From positions 362,501 through 426,500 of the forward strand of contig JACKFA010000002.1 of NCBI GenBank assembly GCA_020632715.1: a stretch of DNA of 64,000 nt. The letters run 5' to 3'. Positions within the stretch are counted from its first letter, which is position 1. Each line of letters opens with the position of its first letter. This DNA is from Deltaproteobacteria bacterium. GTDB taxonomy: Bacteria > Myxococcota_A > UBA9042 > PHBI01. The notes beneath the pieces are model-generated. The model was given only the letters and a program-made list of their open reading frames with translations. It was not told the origin of the DNA and searched no databases. The translations under genes were made by a program, and so were the position numbers. Shown in pieces: positions 1-11,071 of the stretch.

Positions 1-1
1 C

Positions 2-1303
2 CAGCTCTCGAACGTCGTGCGCTCCGGCGTCGGCGGCTCCGACATCGACGACGACGGCGTCCCCGACGTGAACGACAACTGCCCGGGCGTCTACAACCCC
101 GATCAGGCCAACCACTACGACGTGTCGGGCTACAACCCCGCCGCGACGGATGAGGGCGACGTCTGCGACGACACCGACGGCGACGGGCTCCTCGACTCCC
201 AGGAGGATCTCGACGGCGACGGCTGGGACCAGGGCATCGAGACGGACGCGACGCGCGTCGACACGGACGGCGACATGCTGTGCGACGGCGCGATCACGGT
301 CGCCCCCTGCGTCGGCCCCGAGGATCGCGACGGCGACCGCAGCCGCGCCGACTGGGGCTTCACGGAGACGAGCCCGATCAAGTCCGACACCGACGGGGAC
401 GGCCTCTGCGACGGCCGCCTCAACGGCGCGACGGACTGCCGCGGCAGCGAGGACTACGACGGGGACGGCGACATGACCGACTTCGACGAGCCCGCCGACA
501 CCGAGACCAACCCGCTCGCGAAGGACACCGACGGCGGCGGCGTCGAGGACGGTGTCGAGCGCGACGCCGGCACGAACCCGACGGACCCGTGCGAGGGGGA
601 CCTCATCCACTGCGAGGGGCCCGACCGCGACGGCGACGGCGTCGAGGACGCCCTCGACAACTGCCCGGACACCCCGAACCCGGACCAGGCCGACAACTAC
701 CCGGCGCCGGGCGGCAACGGCGTCGGCGACGCCTGCGACGACGTCGACCGCGACGGCATCATCGACCTCGGTGAGGACCTGGGGCCGGACGGTGTGCGCG
801 GGACCGGCGACGAGACCGACCCGCAGAACCCCGACACCGACGGCGACGGGCTCTGCGACGGAGCCATCGTCGTCGCGCCCTGCATCGGCGCCGAAGACCG
901 TGACGGGGACCGCAACTCGGCCGACTGGGGCAGCGACGAGACGAGCCCCGTCAACCCGGACACCGACGGGGACGGGCTCTGCGACGGGCTCCGCGCCACC
1001 GCGACGACCTGCGTCTACGGCGAGGACCTCGACGGCGACCACGACCCGACCGACTTCGACGAGGTCGGCGACAACGAGACGAACCCCCTCGATCCGGACA
1101 CGGACCACGGCGGCGTGAACGACGGGCAGGAGTTCGCGAACCAGACGAACCCGCGCGATCCCTGCGACGGTGACAACACCTTCTGCGGCCAGGATCTCGC
1201 GCTCCAGGGGGGCGCGTGTCAGGGCGGCGGCGCGGCCGGTGGCCTCGCGGCGCTCTTCGGGCTGATGGCGCTCCTCGTGCTCCGCAGGCGCTCCGCGCGA
1301 TGA
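2..1303 (+). CDS. Thrombospondin type 3 repeat surface protein with MYXO-CTERM-like tail (5' partial)
   Basis: The reading frame is open to the left window edge, so this is the C-terminal part of a longer protein. It is built from Asp-rich DxDxDGxxD calcium-binding repeats of the thrombospondin type 3 kind, such as DTDGDGLCDG, with paired cysteines. A longer module ending ETNP occurs at least twice. The last 30 residues have the form of a MYXO-CTERM sorting signal: a Cys in a Gly-rich stretch (GGACQGGGAAGG), a hydrophobic helix (LAALFGLMALLVL) and an RRR cluster just before the stop. By family knowledge such proteins are exported and held at the cell surface. The N-terminal function is outside the window. 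The next gene lies 174 bp downstream. Confidence 0.85.
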   Translation, partial: QLSNVVRSGVGGSDIDDDGVPDVNDNCPGVYNPDQANHYDVSGYNPAATDEGDVCDDTDGDGLLDSQEDLDGDGWDQGIETDATRVDTDGDMLCDGAITVAPCVGPEDRDGDRSRADWGFTETSPIKSDTDGDGLCDGRLNGATDCRGSEDYDGDGDMTDFDEPADTETNPLAKDTDGGGVEDGVERDAGTNPTDPCEGDLIHCEGPDRDGDGVEDALDNCPDTPNPDQADNYPAPGGNGVGDACDDVDRDGIIDLGEDLGPDGVRGTGDETDPQNPDTDGDGLCDGAIVVAPCIGAEDRDGDRNSADWGSDETSPVNPDTDGDGLCDGLRATATTCVYGEDLDGDHDPTDFDEVGDNETNPLDPDTDHGGVNDGQEFANQTNPRDPCDGDNTFCGQDLALQGGACQGGGAAGGLAALFGLMALLVLRRRSAR

Positions 1304-1477
1304 CGACGCACATCGGTCGCAGCTGATCCGGAGGGGGCGTGGACGCCGCGCCCCTGGCCGGCGATCGGCGAGACGCCAGGGCGACGGCATGGCACGTGGC
1401 GGGTTGCGACTTTCCGCGGCCGTCGCGATAATCCGCGCCAACGCATCGGATGACCTCGATGCGGCCCTGGAGGCGCC

Positions 1478-3562
1478 ATGAAGACCTACGACTCGGCCGA
1501 TATCCGTACGTTCGCTCTCGTCGGGCACGGTGGTTCCGGAAAGACCAGCGTCGGCGAGGCAATTGCTCTCATCACCGGTCTCAACACGCGTCTCGGCTCC
1601 GTGACCGATGGCTCGTCGCTCCTCGACTTCGAGCCCGAGGAGCGGGAGCGAGGCGGCTCGCTGACCACGTCCTTCCTGACCGCCGAGCACGACGGGCTGA
1701 AGCTCCACATCGCGGACACGCCCGGTGACGGCGACTTCCTCGACGAGGCGATGACCGCCCTCAACGCCGTCGACGGCGTGGTGCTCGTCGTGAGCGCCGT
1801 GGATGGGGTCGAGACGATGACGGAGCGCATGAGCCACGCCGCCGCCGAGCGGGGGCTCGGGCGCGTCGTGTTCATCAACAAGCTCGACCGCGAGCGGACC
1901 GATCACGAGTCCGTCCTCGAGGAGATCCGCGCGCAGCTCGGCGTCGAGCCCGTGCTGCTCGAGCTCCCCATCGGTCGTGGGCCCGATCTGCGCGGCGTCG
2001 TCGACCTCATCGGCGGGAAGGCCTACGCCTACGAAGGCGACGGCGGGCGCGGGCAGGAGGTCCCCATCCCGGACGACCTCGCCGGCGTCATCGGCGCCGC
2101 GAAGGAGGCGCTCGTCGAGGCCGTCGCGACCGTCGACGACGAGCTCGTGGAGAAGTACCTCGAGCACGGGGAGCTGACCGACGAGGAGTTCAACGCCGGG
2201 CTCCACAAGGGCATCGGCAACGGCGCGCTCCTCCCGGTGCTCGTCGGCTCCGCGACGCGGAACCTCGGCATCGACCGCCTGCTCTCCTTCGCGAAGGCGA
2301 TGCCGACGCCGCTCGAGCGGGTGGTGAAGGTACATCCGCCGGGTCGGCCCGAGGCGACGGTCGAGCTCGAGGGGGGCGCCGGGACGATGGTCGCGTTCTG
2401 CTTCAAGACCATCGTCGACCCCTTCATGGGGCAGCTGTCCGTCTTCCGTGTGTTCCGCGGGGGTGCGTCGACGGACTCGCACCCGACGAACGCGCGCACC
2501 GACGCCGGCGAGCGCTTCGGCGCCCTCCTCCACCTCGACGGGAAGAAGACGGTCCCCGCCGATCGCGTGGTCGCGGGCGACATCTTCGCCGTGGCGAAGC
2601 TGAAGTCGACGCACACGGGCGACACCCTGTACGAGGGCGAGGCCGTCGAGGTCGACGCGGGGCCGGCGCCGCAGCCGATGATCTCGTACGTCTTGAAGCC
2701 GGTGACGCGGGCGGACGAGGACAAGGTCCGCGGTGCGCTCGAGAAGCTGCTCTCCGAGGAGGCCGGCCTCGTGCAGAGCTTCGACGAGGTCACCAAGGAG
2801 ATCGTGGTCGGCGGGAGGGGGGCGAATCATGTGACCGTCGCCGTCCACAAGCTCAAGCGGAAGTACGGCGTCGCGGTGGAGCTCGGGACGCCGACGATCC
2901 CGTACCGCGAGACGATCAGCGGCACGGCGGACGTGCGCTACCGGCACAAGAAGCAGACGGGCGGCGCCGGCCAGTTCGGTGAGGTCGCGATCCGCGTGCG
3001 CCCGGCCGATCGGGACGCCGGCTTCGAGTTCGAGGACAAGACGGTCGGCGGCGTGATCCCGCACTCGCTGATCCCGTCGGTCGAGAAGGGGGTCCGCTGG
3101 GTGCTCGCGAAGGGCGCGCTGGCGGGGTTCCCGGTGGTCGACGTGCACGTCGAGCTCTACGACGGGAAGTCGCACCCGGTCGACTCGAAGGACATCGCCT
3201 TCCAGATCGCGGGTCGGCACGCCTTCCGGGAGGCCGTGATCAAGGCGCGCCCGGTGCTGCTCGAGCCCGTCTATCAGCTCGAGGTGGTGGCGCCCGAGGC
3301 GAACGTCGGCGACATCATGAGCGATCTGAACACGCGTCGGGCGCGGATCCAGAGCATGGAGGGGCGCGGCAGGAGCTCCGTCGTGAAGGCCTCGGTGCCG
3401 CTCGCGGAGGTGCTGACCTACGCGCCGTCGCTCAAGTCGATCACGGGCGGCAAGGGCTCGTACTCCATGGAGTTCTCGGGATACGAGCCGGTGCCGACGT
3501 CGCTCCAGCCGAAGATCGTGGAGGAGGTGAACCGCCTCCACCACCACGACATCGAGGCGTGA
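1478..3562 (+). CDS. fusA: EF-G-like translational GTPase
   Basis: This is a full-length EF-G family protein (694 aa) with GTPase domain, domain II and the EF-G-type C-terminal domains. The P-loop is GHGGSGKTS (residues 16-24), the G4 motif is NKLD (134-137), and the C-terminal region carries the EF-G signature around GGAGQFGEV. The switch II motif reads DTPGDGDF, not DTPGHVDF, so the usual catalytic His is absent. The P-loop also differs from the canonical AHIDAGKTT. This pattern fits the EF-G-like (EF-G2) paralog group better than the main elongation factor. GGAGG lies 4 nt before the ATG. It sits immediately upstream of the 23S-5S unit but ends in its own hairpin, so co-transcription with rRNA is unlikely. 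Confidence 0.85.
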   Translation: MKTYDSADIRTFALVGHGGSGKTSVGEAIALITGLNTRLGSVTDGSSLLDFEPEERERGGSLTTSFLTAEHDGLKLHIADTPGDGDFLDEAMTALNAVDGVVLVVSAVDGVETMTERMSHAAAERGLGRVVFINKLDRERTDHESVLEEIRAQLGVEPVLLELPIGRGPDLRGVVDLIGGKAYAYEGDGGRGQEVPIPDDLAGVIGAAKEALVEAVATVDDELVEKYLEHGELTDEEFNAGLHKGIGNGALLPVLVGSATRNLGIDRLLSFAKAMPTPLERVVKVHPPGRPEATVELEGGAGTMVAFCFKTIVDPFMGQLSVFRVFRGGASTDSHPTNARTDAGERFGALLHLDGKKTVPADRVVAGDIFAVAKLKSTHTGDTLYEGEAVEVDAGPAPQPMISYVLKPVTRADEDKVRGALEKLLSEEAGLVQSFDEVTKEIVVGGRGANHVTVAVHKLKRKYGVAVELGTPTIPYRETISGTADVRYRHKKQTGGAGQFGEVAIRVRPADRDAGFEFEDKTVGGVIPHSLIPSVEKGVRWVLAKGALAGFPVVDVHVELYDGKSHPVDSKDIAFQIAGRHAFREAVIKARPVLLEPVYQLEVVAPEANVGDIMSDLNTRRARIQSMEGRGRSSVVKASVPLAEVLTYAPSLKSITGGKGSYSMEFSGYEPVPTSLQPKIVEEVNRLHHHDIEA

Positions 3563-3572
3563 CGTTCGAGGC

Positions 3573-3606
3573 GAGCGCGCGCGGCTCGCGAGGGCTGCGC
3601 GCGCTC
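3573..3606 (+). terminator. Hairpin terminator after the EF-G-like gene
   Basis: Perfect 10-bp arms GAGCGCGCGC (3573-3582) and GCGCGCGCTC (3597-3606) enclose a 14-nt loop, starting 11 bp after the stop codon. Only a short T-poor tail follows. It is consistent with ending the EF-G transcript before the rRNA promoter. Confidence 0.55.
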
Positions 3607-3717
3607 TTCCGCGGGGCAGGGCGCGCTCTCGGGCGACCCGTTGTCCTCGCGCGCGGTGGTCGGGAGCCACGTCGCCCTGGGCGACGCGACGTCATCGTGA
3701 CACCCGCAAAAAAATCG

Positions 3718-3746
3718 TTGACACCCCCGGGCCACTGGAGCAATCT
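3718..3746 (+). promoter_or_regulatory. Putative rRNA promoter
   Basis: A perfect TTGACA -35 box (3718-3723) follows an A-rich tract that may act as an UP element. A 17-bp spacer leads to CAATCT (3741-3746), a weak match to a -10 box. It lies about 160 bp upstream of the mature 23S 5' end and downstream of the EF-G hairpin. Confidence 0.5.
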
Positions 3747-3816
3747 CCGCCCTCGCCGAACGGGGCCAACGCCTCGAACGCGGCTGCCGGGGGTGCCCGG
3801 CGGCGCTCTATGACAA

Positions 3817-3831
3817 TTGGATATTTGAGCG
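3817..3831 (+). repeat. 5' arm of pre-23S processing stem
   Basis: TTGGATATTTGAGCG is the exact reverse complement of the bases at 6947-6961 beyond the 23S 3' end. Further imperfect complementarity runs inward to the mature ends (CTCGAG near 3849 with CTCGAG near 6899, then a long stem). This is the expected RNase III-type stalk of a pre-23S transcript. Confidence 0.85.
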
Positions 3832-3840
3832 TGTTCTTAG
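3832..3840 (+). promoter_or_regulatory. boxA-like antitermination motif
   Basis: TGTTCTTAG followed by A is one mismatch from the TGTTCTTTGA boxA form bound by NusB/NusE in rRNA leaders. Its place just behind the 5' stem arm in an rRNA leader supports the call. Confidence 0.5.
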
Positions 3841-3904
3841 AGCGGTGCTCGAGTTTTGAGCACTGGTGAAGAGCGCGTTGGGATAGAAGACAAGGCGAGC
3901 GGAA

Positions 3905-6856
<2,952 letters not shown>

Positions 6857-6946
6857 TCGCCTTGTCCCTTCCCACGCACTCTTCACCGGTGTTCAACGCT
6901 CGAGACGCTCTTCAGCCCTGCCGGCCACCTGGTCGGCTCGGCGACT

Positions 6947-6961
6947 CGCTCAAATATCCAA
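6947..6961 (+). repeat. 3' arm of pre-23S processing stem
   Basis: CGCTCAAATATCCAA is the exact reverse complement of 3817-3831. It lies between the 23S 3' end and the 5S gene, so the whole 23S can be closed by one stem in the precursor. Confidence 0.85.
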
Positions 6962-6973
6962 CAGTTTTCGCTT

Positions 6974-7089
6974 TCCGGTGGCTATAGCCGAGGGGCCACA
7001 CCCGATCTCATCCCGAACTCGGAAGTTAAGACCTCGCGCGCCGATGGTACTGCAGGGATTCCTCTGTGGGAGAGTAGGTCGCTGCCGGA
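6974..7089 (+). rRNA. rrf: 5S ribosomal RNA
   Basis: The terminal stem TCCGG (6974-6978) pairs with CCGGA (7085-7089). The interior has the 5S core CCCGATCTCATCCCGAACTCGGAAGTTAAG and the GGTACTGC and GGGAGAGTAGG elements. Length is about 116 nt. It lies 117 bp after 23S and is followed by a strong terminator, closing the rRNA unit. Confidence 0.95.
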
Positions 7090-7095
7090 TTCTCT

Positions 7096-7133
7096 GAAGC
7101 CCCGTGGGGAAACCCACGGGGCTTCTTCTTTTT
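7096..7133 (+). terminator. Rho-independent terminator of the 23S-5S unit
   Basis: A perfect 13-bp stem (7096-7108 with 7113-7125) closes a GAAA tetraloop and is followed by a T-rich tract (TTCTTTTT). It starts 6 bp after 5S and is the best intrinsic terminator in the window. Confidence 0.95.
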
Positions 7134-7649
7134 CTGCGCCCTGTCTCCCGCTGCGGTTCCGAGTGGCACATCGGCGATGTGGCGTCGCGTCGCAGACTGG
7201 CACATGGGCTTCGTGCCGCAGCGCTCGCGCGCGCATACCAGCGCGCGTCGCTCGGCGCCGGCGGGTCGCCCCGCGCCTGCCAGGTGGCGAGTCGGTGGCC
7301 CGCGAGGCGCGACGTCGTGAGGTCGAGGTGGGGGGCGTCGCGGGCCCAAGCCGCCCGCGGTCCGCGCGCCGAGCCACGGTGGCGTGAGGTCGAGCTTCGT
7401 CCCGCCGGGCTCCTCGGCGAGCGCTCAGCGCGTCGACGCGGCGCGCGCCACCGACCGGAAGTCGACGAGGCCGTCATCAAACCGGATCCGGAGGTGACGC
7501 GTGACCGTGGGCTACGGGATGCCCGGGAGGCGCACCAGCTCCCTCCCGGCGCGCTCTCCGCCGCGACTACGGCAGGGCATCGGCGCGACCAGGCTGCAGC
7601 CACGACGGAGCGCGAGCCGCCTGGTCGGCAGCGTCAATCAGAGGTCGCG
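7134..7649. other. Intergenic, nothing supported
   Basis: This 516-bp GC-rich stretch lies between the rRNA terminator and the 3' end of the convergent M2 peptidase gene. Open frames exist on both strands but are Arg/Pro-rich with no start signals or recognisable domains. I see no RNA gene or repeat. Confidence 0.6.
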
Positions 7650-9527
7650 TCACCAGCCGCAGGTCTGGCCCTCGTTCTGCTGGTCGAGCCAGCGCGACAG
7701 CGGCTCGAAGTAGTCGAGGATCGCCGTCGCGTCCATCTCCCGCTCGCCTCCCGTGAGCGCCGCGAGCGAGTCCTGCCATGGCTGGCTCGAGCCGGCCTCG
7801 AGCAGCGCCTCGAGGCGCTTCCCGGCCTCGACGTCGCCGTAGATCGAGCAGGTGTAGAGCGGCCCCTCGTGCCCCGCCGCCTTGCACAGCGCGCGGTGGA
7901 TCTGGAACTGCAGGATCGCCGCGAGGAAGTAGCGCATGTACGGCGTGTTCCCCGGCACGTGGTACTTCGCCCCCGGGTCGAACGCCCCCTCCGGTCGCGC
8001 CTCTGGCGGCGCCACGCCCTGGTACTGGCGCTTCAGGGCCCACCACGCCGCGTTGTAGTCCGCGGGCGTCGTCTTCCCCGAGAAGACGTCGAACCGCCAC
8101 TGGTCGATGAGCCGTCCGAACGGCAGGAACGCCACCTTCTCGAGCGCCCGCTTCATCTGCTCGTTCAACATCGCCTGCTCGTCGCCCGGCGCCTTGTCGA
8201 AGAGCCCGACCTTCACGAGGTACTCGGGGGTCACCGAGAGCGCCATCGCGTCGCCGATCGCCTCGTGGAAGCCGTCGTTCGCGCCGTCCTGGAAGAGCGT
8301 CGGCGCGTCCTTGTAGGCGAGGTAGTAGTAGATGTGGCCGAGCTCGTGGTGGGCCGTCAGGAAGTCGTCCGTCGACCCCTGGATGCACATCTTCAGGCGC
8401 ACGTCCCCGCGGTATGTCAGGTCCCACGCCGACGCGTGGCACACCACCTCGCGGTCGCGCGGCTTCACGAACATCGACCGCTCCCAGAACGTGTCCGGCA
8501 GCTTGGGGAGCCCGAGCGACACGAAGAATCCCTCGGCGTAGCGCACCACCCCCTGCGCGTCGACGTGCTTCCGCGCGAGCGCCGCCGCGATGTCGAGCGG
8601 CGCGTGCTTCGGATACGGCGCCACCAGCGGGAAGAGCGACGACCAGTCCTGCGCCCACATGTTGCCGAGCAGGTGCGCCGGGATAGGCGCCCCCGGCGGC
8701 ACCTTCACCGCGCCCCACCGCTTCGTGAGCTGGCGCCGCACGTAGCAGTGGAGCTTCTCGTACAGCGGCCTCACCTGCTGCCAGAGCCGCTCCACCTCGG
8801 CCTCGAACGCCGCCGGCGGCATGTCGTACCCGGCGCGCCAGCTCTCACCCAGGTCGCCATAGCCGATTTCGCGCGCCCCCTGGTTCGCGAGCTCGACGAA
8901 CCGCGCGTAGAGCGGCTTCGTCTCGGCCGCCGTGTCGTGCCACCCCGTCCAGGCCGCCTCGAGCTCGTCCCAGCTCGCCTTCGGGTCCTGGAGCGCGCTC
9001 GTGAGCTCGTCGAGGTCACGACACTGCTCCTTCCCCGCGACCGTCCGGCACGCCTTCGCCGCGCCGTAGTGCCCGTCGAGCCGCGACGCGAGCGTGGCGA
9101 GCTCGTCCCGGAGCCCCGGATCGGCCGGCGCCGGGAGCGCGATGCGCGACTGCAAGAGGGCGAGCTGACGCTTCTCCTTCGCGTCGAGCGCGAGCCCGCC
9201 GAACGTGCGCGAGAGCGGCACCGCCGCCGAGATCCACGCCATCAGCGCCGAGTCCGCCGCCGCCGAGATCGTCTCGGTGTCGTGCGTGATGTACGTCTGC
9301 GACACGAAGCCGGCGCGCTCGGCGTCCGTGATGAGCTTCCGAAGCTCGCCGTCGGCTCTCGTGAGGAAGGCCCGCGCGTCGGCGACCGTCGGCGCGGTCG
9401 CCGCGGGAGGCGCCGCGGCCGGCGCCGGATCCGGGCAGCGCGTGGCGGCCTCATGGGCGCACGCGGCCGCTGGGAGGACCGCGGCAGCGGCGAGCAGCGC
9501 GAGCGCGCGGGGCGTGGAAGATGGCAT
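7650..9527 (-). CDS. Peptidase M2 (angiotensin-converting-enzyme-like) lipoprotein
   Basis: A 625-aa zinc dipeptidyl carboxypeptidase of family M2. The zinc site is H394-E-L-G-H398, and E422 in GFHEAIGD lies exactly 24 residues later, the spacing seen in ACE. The surrounding HHELGHIYYYLAYKD and NDGFHEAIGDAMALS blocks are typical. The N-terminus has a hydrophobic stretch ending LPAAAC (Cys23), a likely lipobox, so the enzyme is probably periplasmic and membrane-anchored. The ATG at 9527 was chosen because AGGAGG lies 8 nt upstream, and upstream in-frame codons would bury the signal peptide. It is transcribed divergently from the FGE-like gene. The likely role is removal of C-terminal dipeptides from imported or periplasmic peptides. 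Confidence 0.92.
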   Translation of the reverse strand: MPSSTPRALALLAAAAVLPAAACAHEAATRCPDPAPAAAPPAATAPTVADARAFLTRADGELRKLITDAERAGFVSQTYITHDTETISAAADSALMAWISAAVPLSRTFGGLALDAKEKRQLALLQSRIALPAPADPGLRDELATLASRLDGHYGAAKACRTVAGKEQCRDLDELTSALQDPKASWDELEAAWTGWHDTAAETKPLYARFVELANQGAREIGYGDLGESWRAGYDMPPAAFEAEVERLWQQVRPLYEKLHCYVRRQLTKRWGAVKVPPGAPIPAHLLGNMWAQDWSSLFPLVAPYPKHAPLDIAAALARKHVDAQGVVRYAEGFFVSLGLPKLPDTFWERSMFVKPRDREVVCHASAWDLTYRGDVRLKMCIQGSTDDFLTAHHELGHIYYYLAYKDAPTLFQDGANDGFHEAIGDAMALSVTPEYLVKVGLFDKAPGDEQAMLNEQMKRALEKVAFLPFGRLIDQWRFDVFSGKTTPADYNAAWWALKRQYQGVAPPEARPEGAFDPGAKYHVPGNTPYMRYFLAAILQFQIHRALCKAAGHEGPLYTCSIYGDVEAGKRLEALLEAGSSQPWQDSLAALTGGEREMDATAILDYFEPLSRWLDQQNEGQTCGW

Positions 9528-9666
9528 GTCCTGGGCCTCCTCGGGCGGTCGAGCCGTCGTCATAGGCCGCGCGCGCCGCGTCTGGCAAGGCGCGCGTGCG
9601 CCCGGGAATGCCGCGCCGCGCGCGCGTGTGGTAGGACGGGGCACGCCCGACCGAGGAGATGCCAAC

Positions 9667-10503
9667 ATGACCCGACGCCACCGCCTCGCCCGCCTCGGCG
9701 CCCTCGCAGCCCTCGTCGCCGCCCCCGGCCTCGCGGGCGCCGCCCCCGGCTGCAAGAAGGGGCAGGTCGCCGACGCCGCCGGGAAGTGCGTCGACGCGTG
9801 CCCCGCCGGCATGCAGTACGTCCCGGGCGGCACCTTCACCATGGGCGATCCCAAGGCCGACGACGACCGCGGGCCCGCGCACGAGGTCACGCTCTCGCCC
9901 TACTGCATCGACACCTACGAGGTCACCGCGAAGGCGTACGCCGCCTGCCAGAAGGACGGCGCGTGCTCGGAGACGCAGACCTACTCGGGCTGCAACGTGC
10001 CGCGCGAGAAGTTCGCCGACCACCCGGCCAACTGTGTCACGTGGGAGCAGGCGCGCGACTACTGCGCGCACGTCGGCAAGCGCCTCCCGACCGAGGCCGA
10101 GTGGGAGATGGCCGCGCGCGGCACGGACGGGCGCAGGTTCCCGTGGGGCAACCAGAAGCCGACGCTGTCGCGGGCGCACTGGTCGACCGGCGGGCACCTC
10201 TACATCGACACCGTGAAGCCGGGATCGAAGAAGGGCGGGGCGTCGCCCTACGGCGTGCAGGACATGGCCGGGAACGTGTGCGAGCTCGTGAGCGATGTCT
10301 GGGCGCCGCGCTACCCGAGCGGCGCGCAGACGGACCCCCAGGGTGCTGCGAGCGGCGAGTACCACGTGTGCCGCGGCGGGTCGTACAACAACCGCGACGC
10401 GGACGCGATCTCCGCCACCATGCGCCGCCACGGCTACTCGACGGGCTCGACCGACGAGCTCACCGGGTTCCGCTGCGCCATGGCCTGCACGGCGGGCAAG
10501 TAG
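9667..10503 (+). CDS. FGE/SUMF1-fold (formylglycine-generating-enzyme-like) exported protein
   Basis: 278 aa with an N-terminal signal peptide (hydrophobic, ending near GLAGAAP) and a full sulfatase-modifying-factor fold: YVPGGTFTMG, EVTAKAYAAC, VTWEQARDYCAHVGKRLPTEAEWE, DMAGNVCELVSD, CRGGSY and TGFRC. Enzymes that make formylglycine carry two Cys shortly after the RGGS block. Here that segment reads NNRDADAISATMRRHG without Cys. The protein is therefore probably a non-catalytic binding or structural member of the superfamily. GAGGAG lies 8 nt before the ATG. Extra Cys pairs suggest disulfides in the periplasm or outside the cell. Confidence 0.88.
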   Translation: MTRRHRLARLGALAALVAAPGLAGAAPGCKKGQVADAAGKCVDACPAGMQYVPGGTFTMGDPKADDDRGPAHEVTLSPYCIDTYEVTAKAYAACQKDGACSETQTYSGCNVPREKFADHPANCVTWEQARDYCAHVGKRLPTEAEWEMAARGTDGRRFPWGNQKPTLSRAHWSTGGHLYIDTVKPGSKKGGASPYGVQDMAGNVCELVSDVWAPRYPSGAQTDPQGAASGEYHVCRGGSYNNRDADAISATMRRHGYSTGSTDELTGFRCAMACTAGK

Positions 10504-10540
10504 CGCGGGCTGCTCCTTCGCCGGAGCCCCGAGACGACGA

Positions 10541-10571
10541 GAGCCCCGGGATGGTGGTCATCCCGAGGCTC
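10541..10571. terminator. Bidirectional hairpin between convergent genes
   Basis: GAGCC and GGGATG (10541-10553) pair with CATCCC and GGCTC (10559-10571), a strong stem with one 2x2 internal loop. It sits between the 3' ends of the FGE-like gene and the CsbD gene. Confidence 0.55.
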
Positions 10572-10597
10572 CCGAACGCGGTCGGCGCGGCGGCGGT

Positions 10598-10849
10598 TCA
10601 GGCCGTCGGCGTCTCCACCGTCTCGCCGTGGCGCGGGTCGGCCAGCGCGTCGCGGATCTTCTCGGCGATCTCGGCGAGCTTCGCGTGAACGGTGTCGCGC
10701 GCCTCGCCGTAGAGCTCCTGGATCCGGCCGAGCAGGCGGTCGAGGTCTCCGTCGATGGTCGTGAGGTCGTCGTCCGTGAGGCGGCCCCACTGCGCCTTGA
10801 CGGCGCCCATCAGCTGCTTCCACTGACCTTTCAGCGTGTCGGCGTTCAT
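10598..10849 (-). CDS. CsbD family stress protein
   Basis: An 83-aa hydrophilic protein that opens MNADTLKGQWKQLMGAVKAQWG, the CsbD pattern of a small helical protein with conserved G(K/Q)W and LTDDDL motifs. CsbD proteins are general stress proteins of unknown biochemical activity, mostly cytoplasmic. GGAG precedes the ATG. It lies 48 bp downstream of the DUF1328 gene on the same strand, probably in one transcript. Confidence 0.85.
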   Translation of the reverse strand: MNADTLKGQWKQLMGAVKAQWGRLTDDDLTTIDGDLDRLLGRIQELYGEARDTVHAKLAEIAEKIRDALADPRHGETVETPTA

Positions 10850-10897
10850 TCGATCTCCATCGCTTCGTTCGTCGGGGGGCGTGCTTCGACGCGCGCG

Positions 10898-11071
10898 TCA
10901 CAGAGGGCGTCGGCCACGCACGATGTCGGCGAGCAGGCTCACCACGAAGAGGACGAGGAAGATGAAGAACAGGACCTTCGCGATGCCCGCCGCGCCCGCG
11001 GCGATGCCCGTGAAGCCGAAGAGCGCCGCGAGGATCGCGACGACGAAGAACAGGATGGTCCATCCCAGCAT
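10898..11071 (-). CDS. DUF1328 (YtjA-like) small membrane protein
   Basis: A 57-aa protein opening MLGWTILFFVVAILAALFGF with a second hydrophobic helix KVLFFIFLVLFVVSLLADIV and a short basic tail GRRPL. This matches the small two-helix DUF1328 inner-membrane family. GGGAGAG precedes the ATG by 4 nt. It is the first gene of a two-gene unit with csbD-like. This pairing of small envelope-stress genes is common in proteobacteria, which supports a stress role. No enzyme motif is present. Confidence 0.85.
   Translation of the reverse strand: MLGWTILFFVVAILAALFGFTGIAAGAAGIAKVLFFIFLVLFVVSLLADIVRGRRPL

Larger units (their letters stand above)
3563..3904 (+). other. Intergenic: EF-G terminator, rRNA promoter, leader
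   Basis: No protein gene is visible. The stretch holds, in order, a GC hairpin behind the EF-G gene, an A-tract followed by a TTGACA box, a short leader with a boxA-like motif, and the 5' arm of the pre-23S processing stem. There is no 16S rRNA 3' end and no tRNA in these 342 bases. Confidence 0.8.

Noticed and set aside
1386..1403. TGGCACG followed by TTGC before the EF-G gene as a sigma54 site
   Set aside because: Seven bases separate the two halves where four are required, so GG and GC are not 10 nt apart.
3563..3904. Possible tRNA or 16S remnant between EF-G and 23S
   Set aside because: No T-loop, acceptor stem or 16S 3' anti-Shine-Dalgarno sequence can be found. The stretch is explained by terminator, promoter and leader.
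7104..10688. 1,194-codon plus-strand frame across the M2 and FGE-like genes
   Set aside because: Arg-rich shadow. The M2 zinc motif and lipobox on the opposite strand are decisive.
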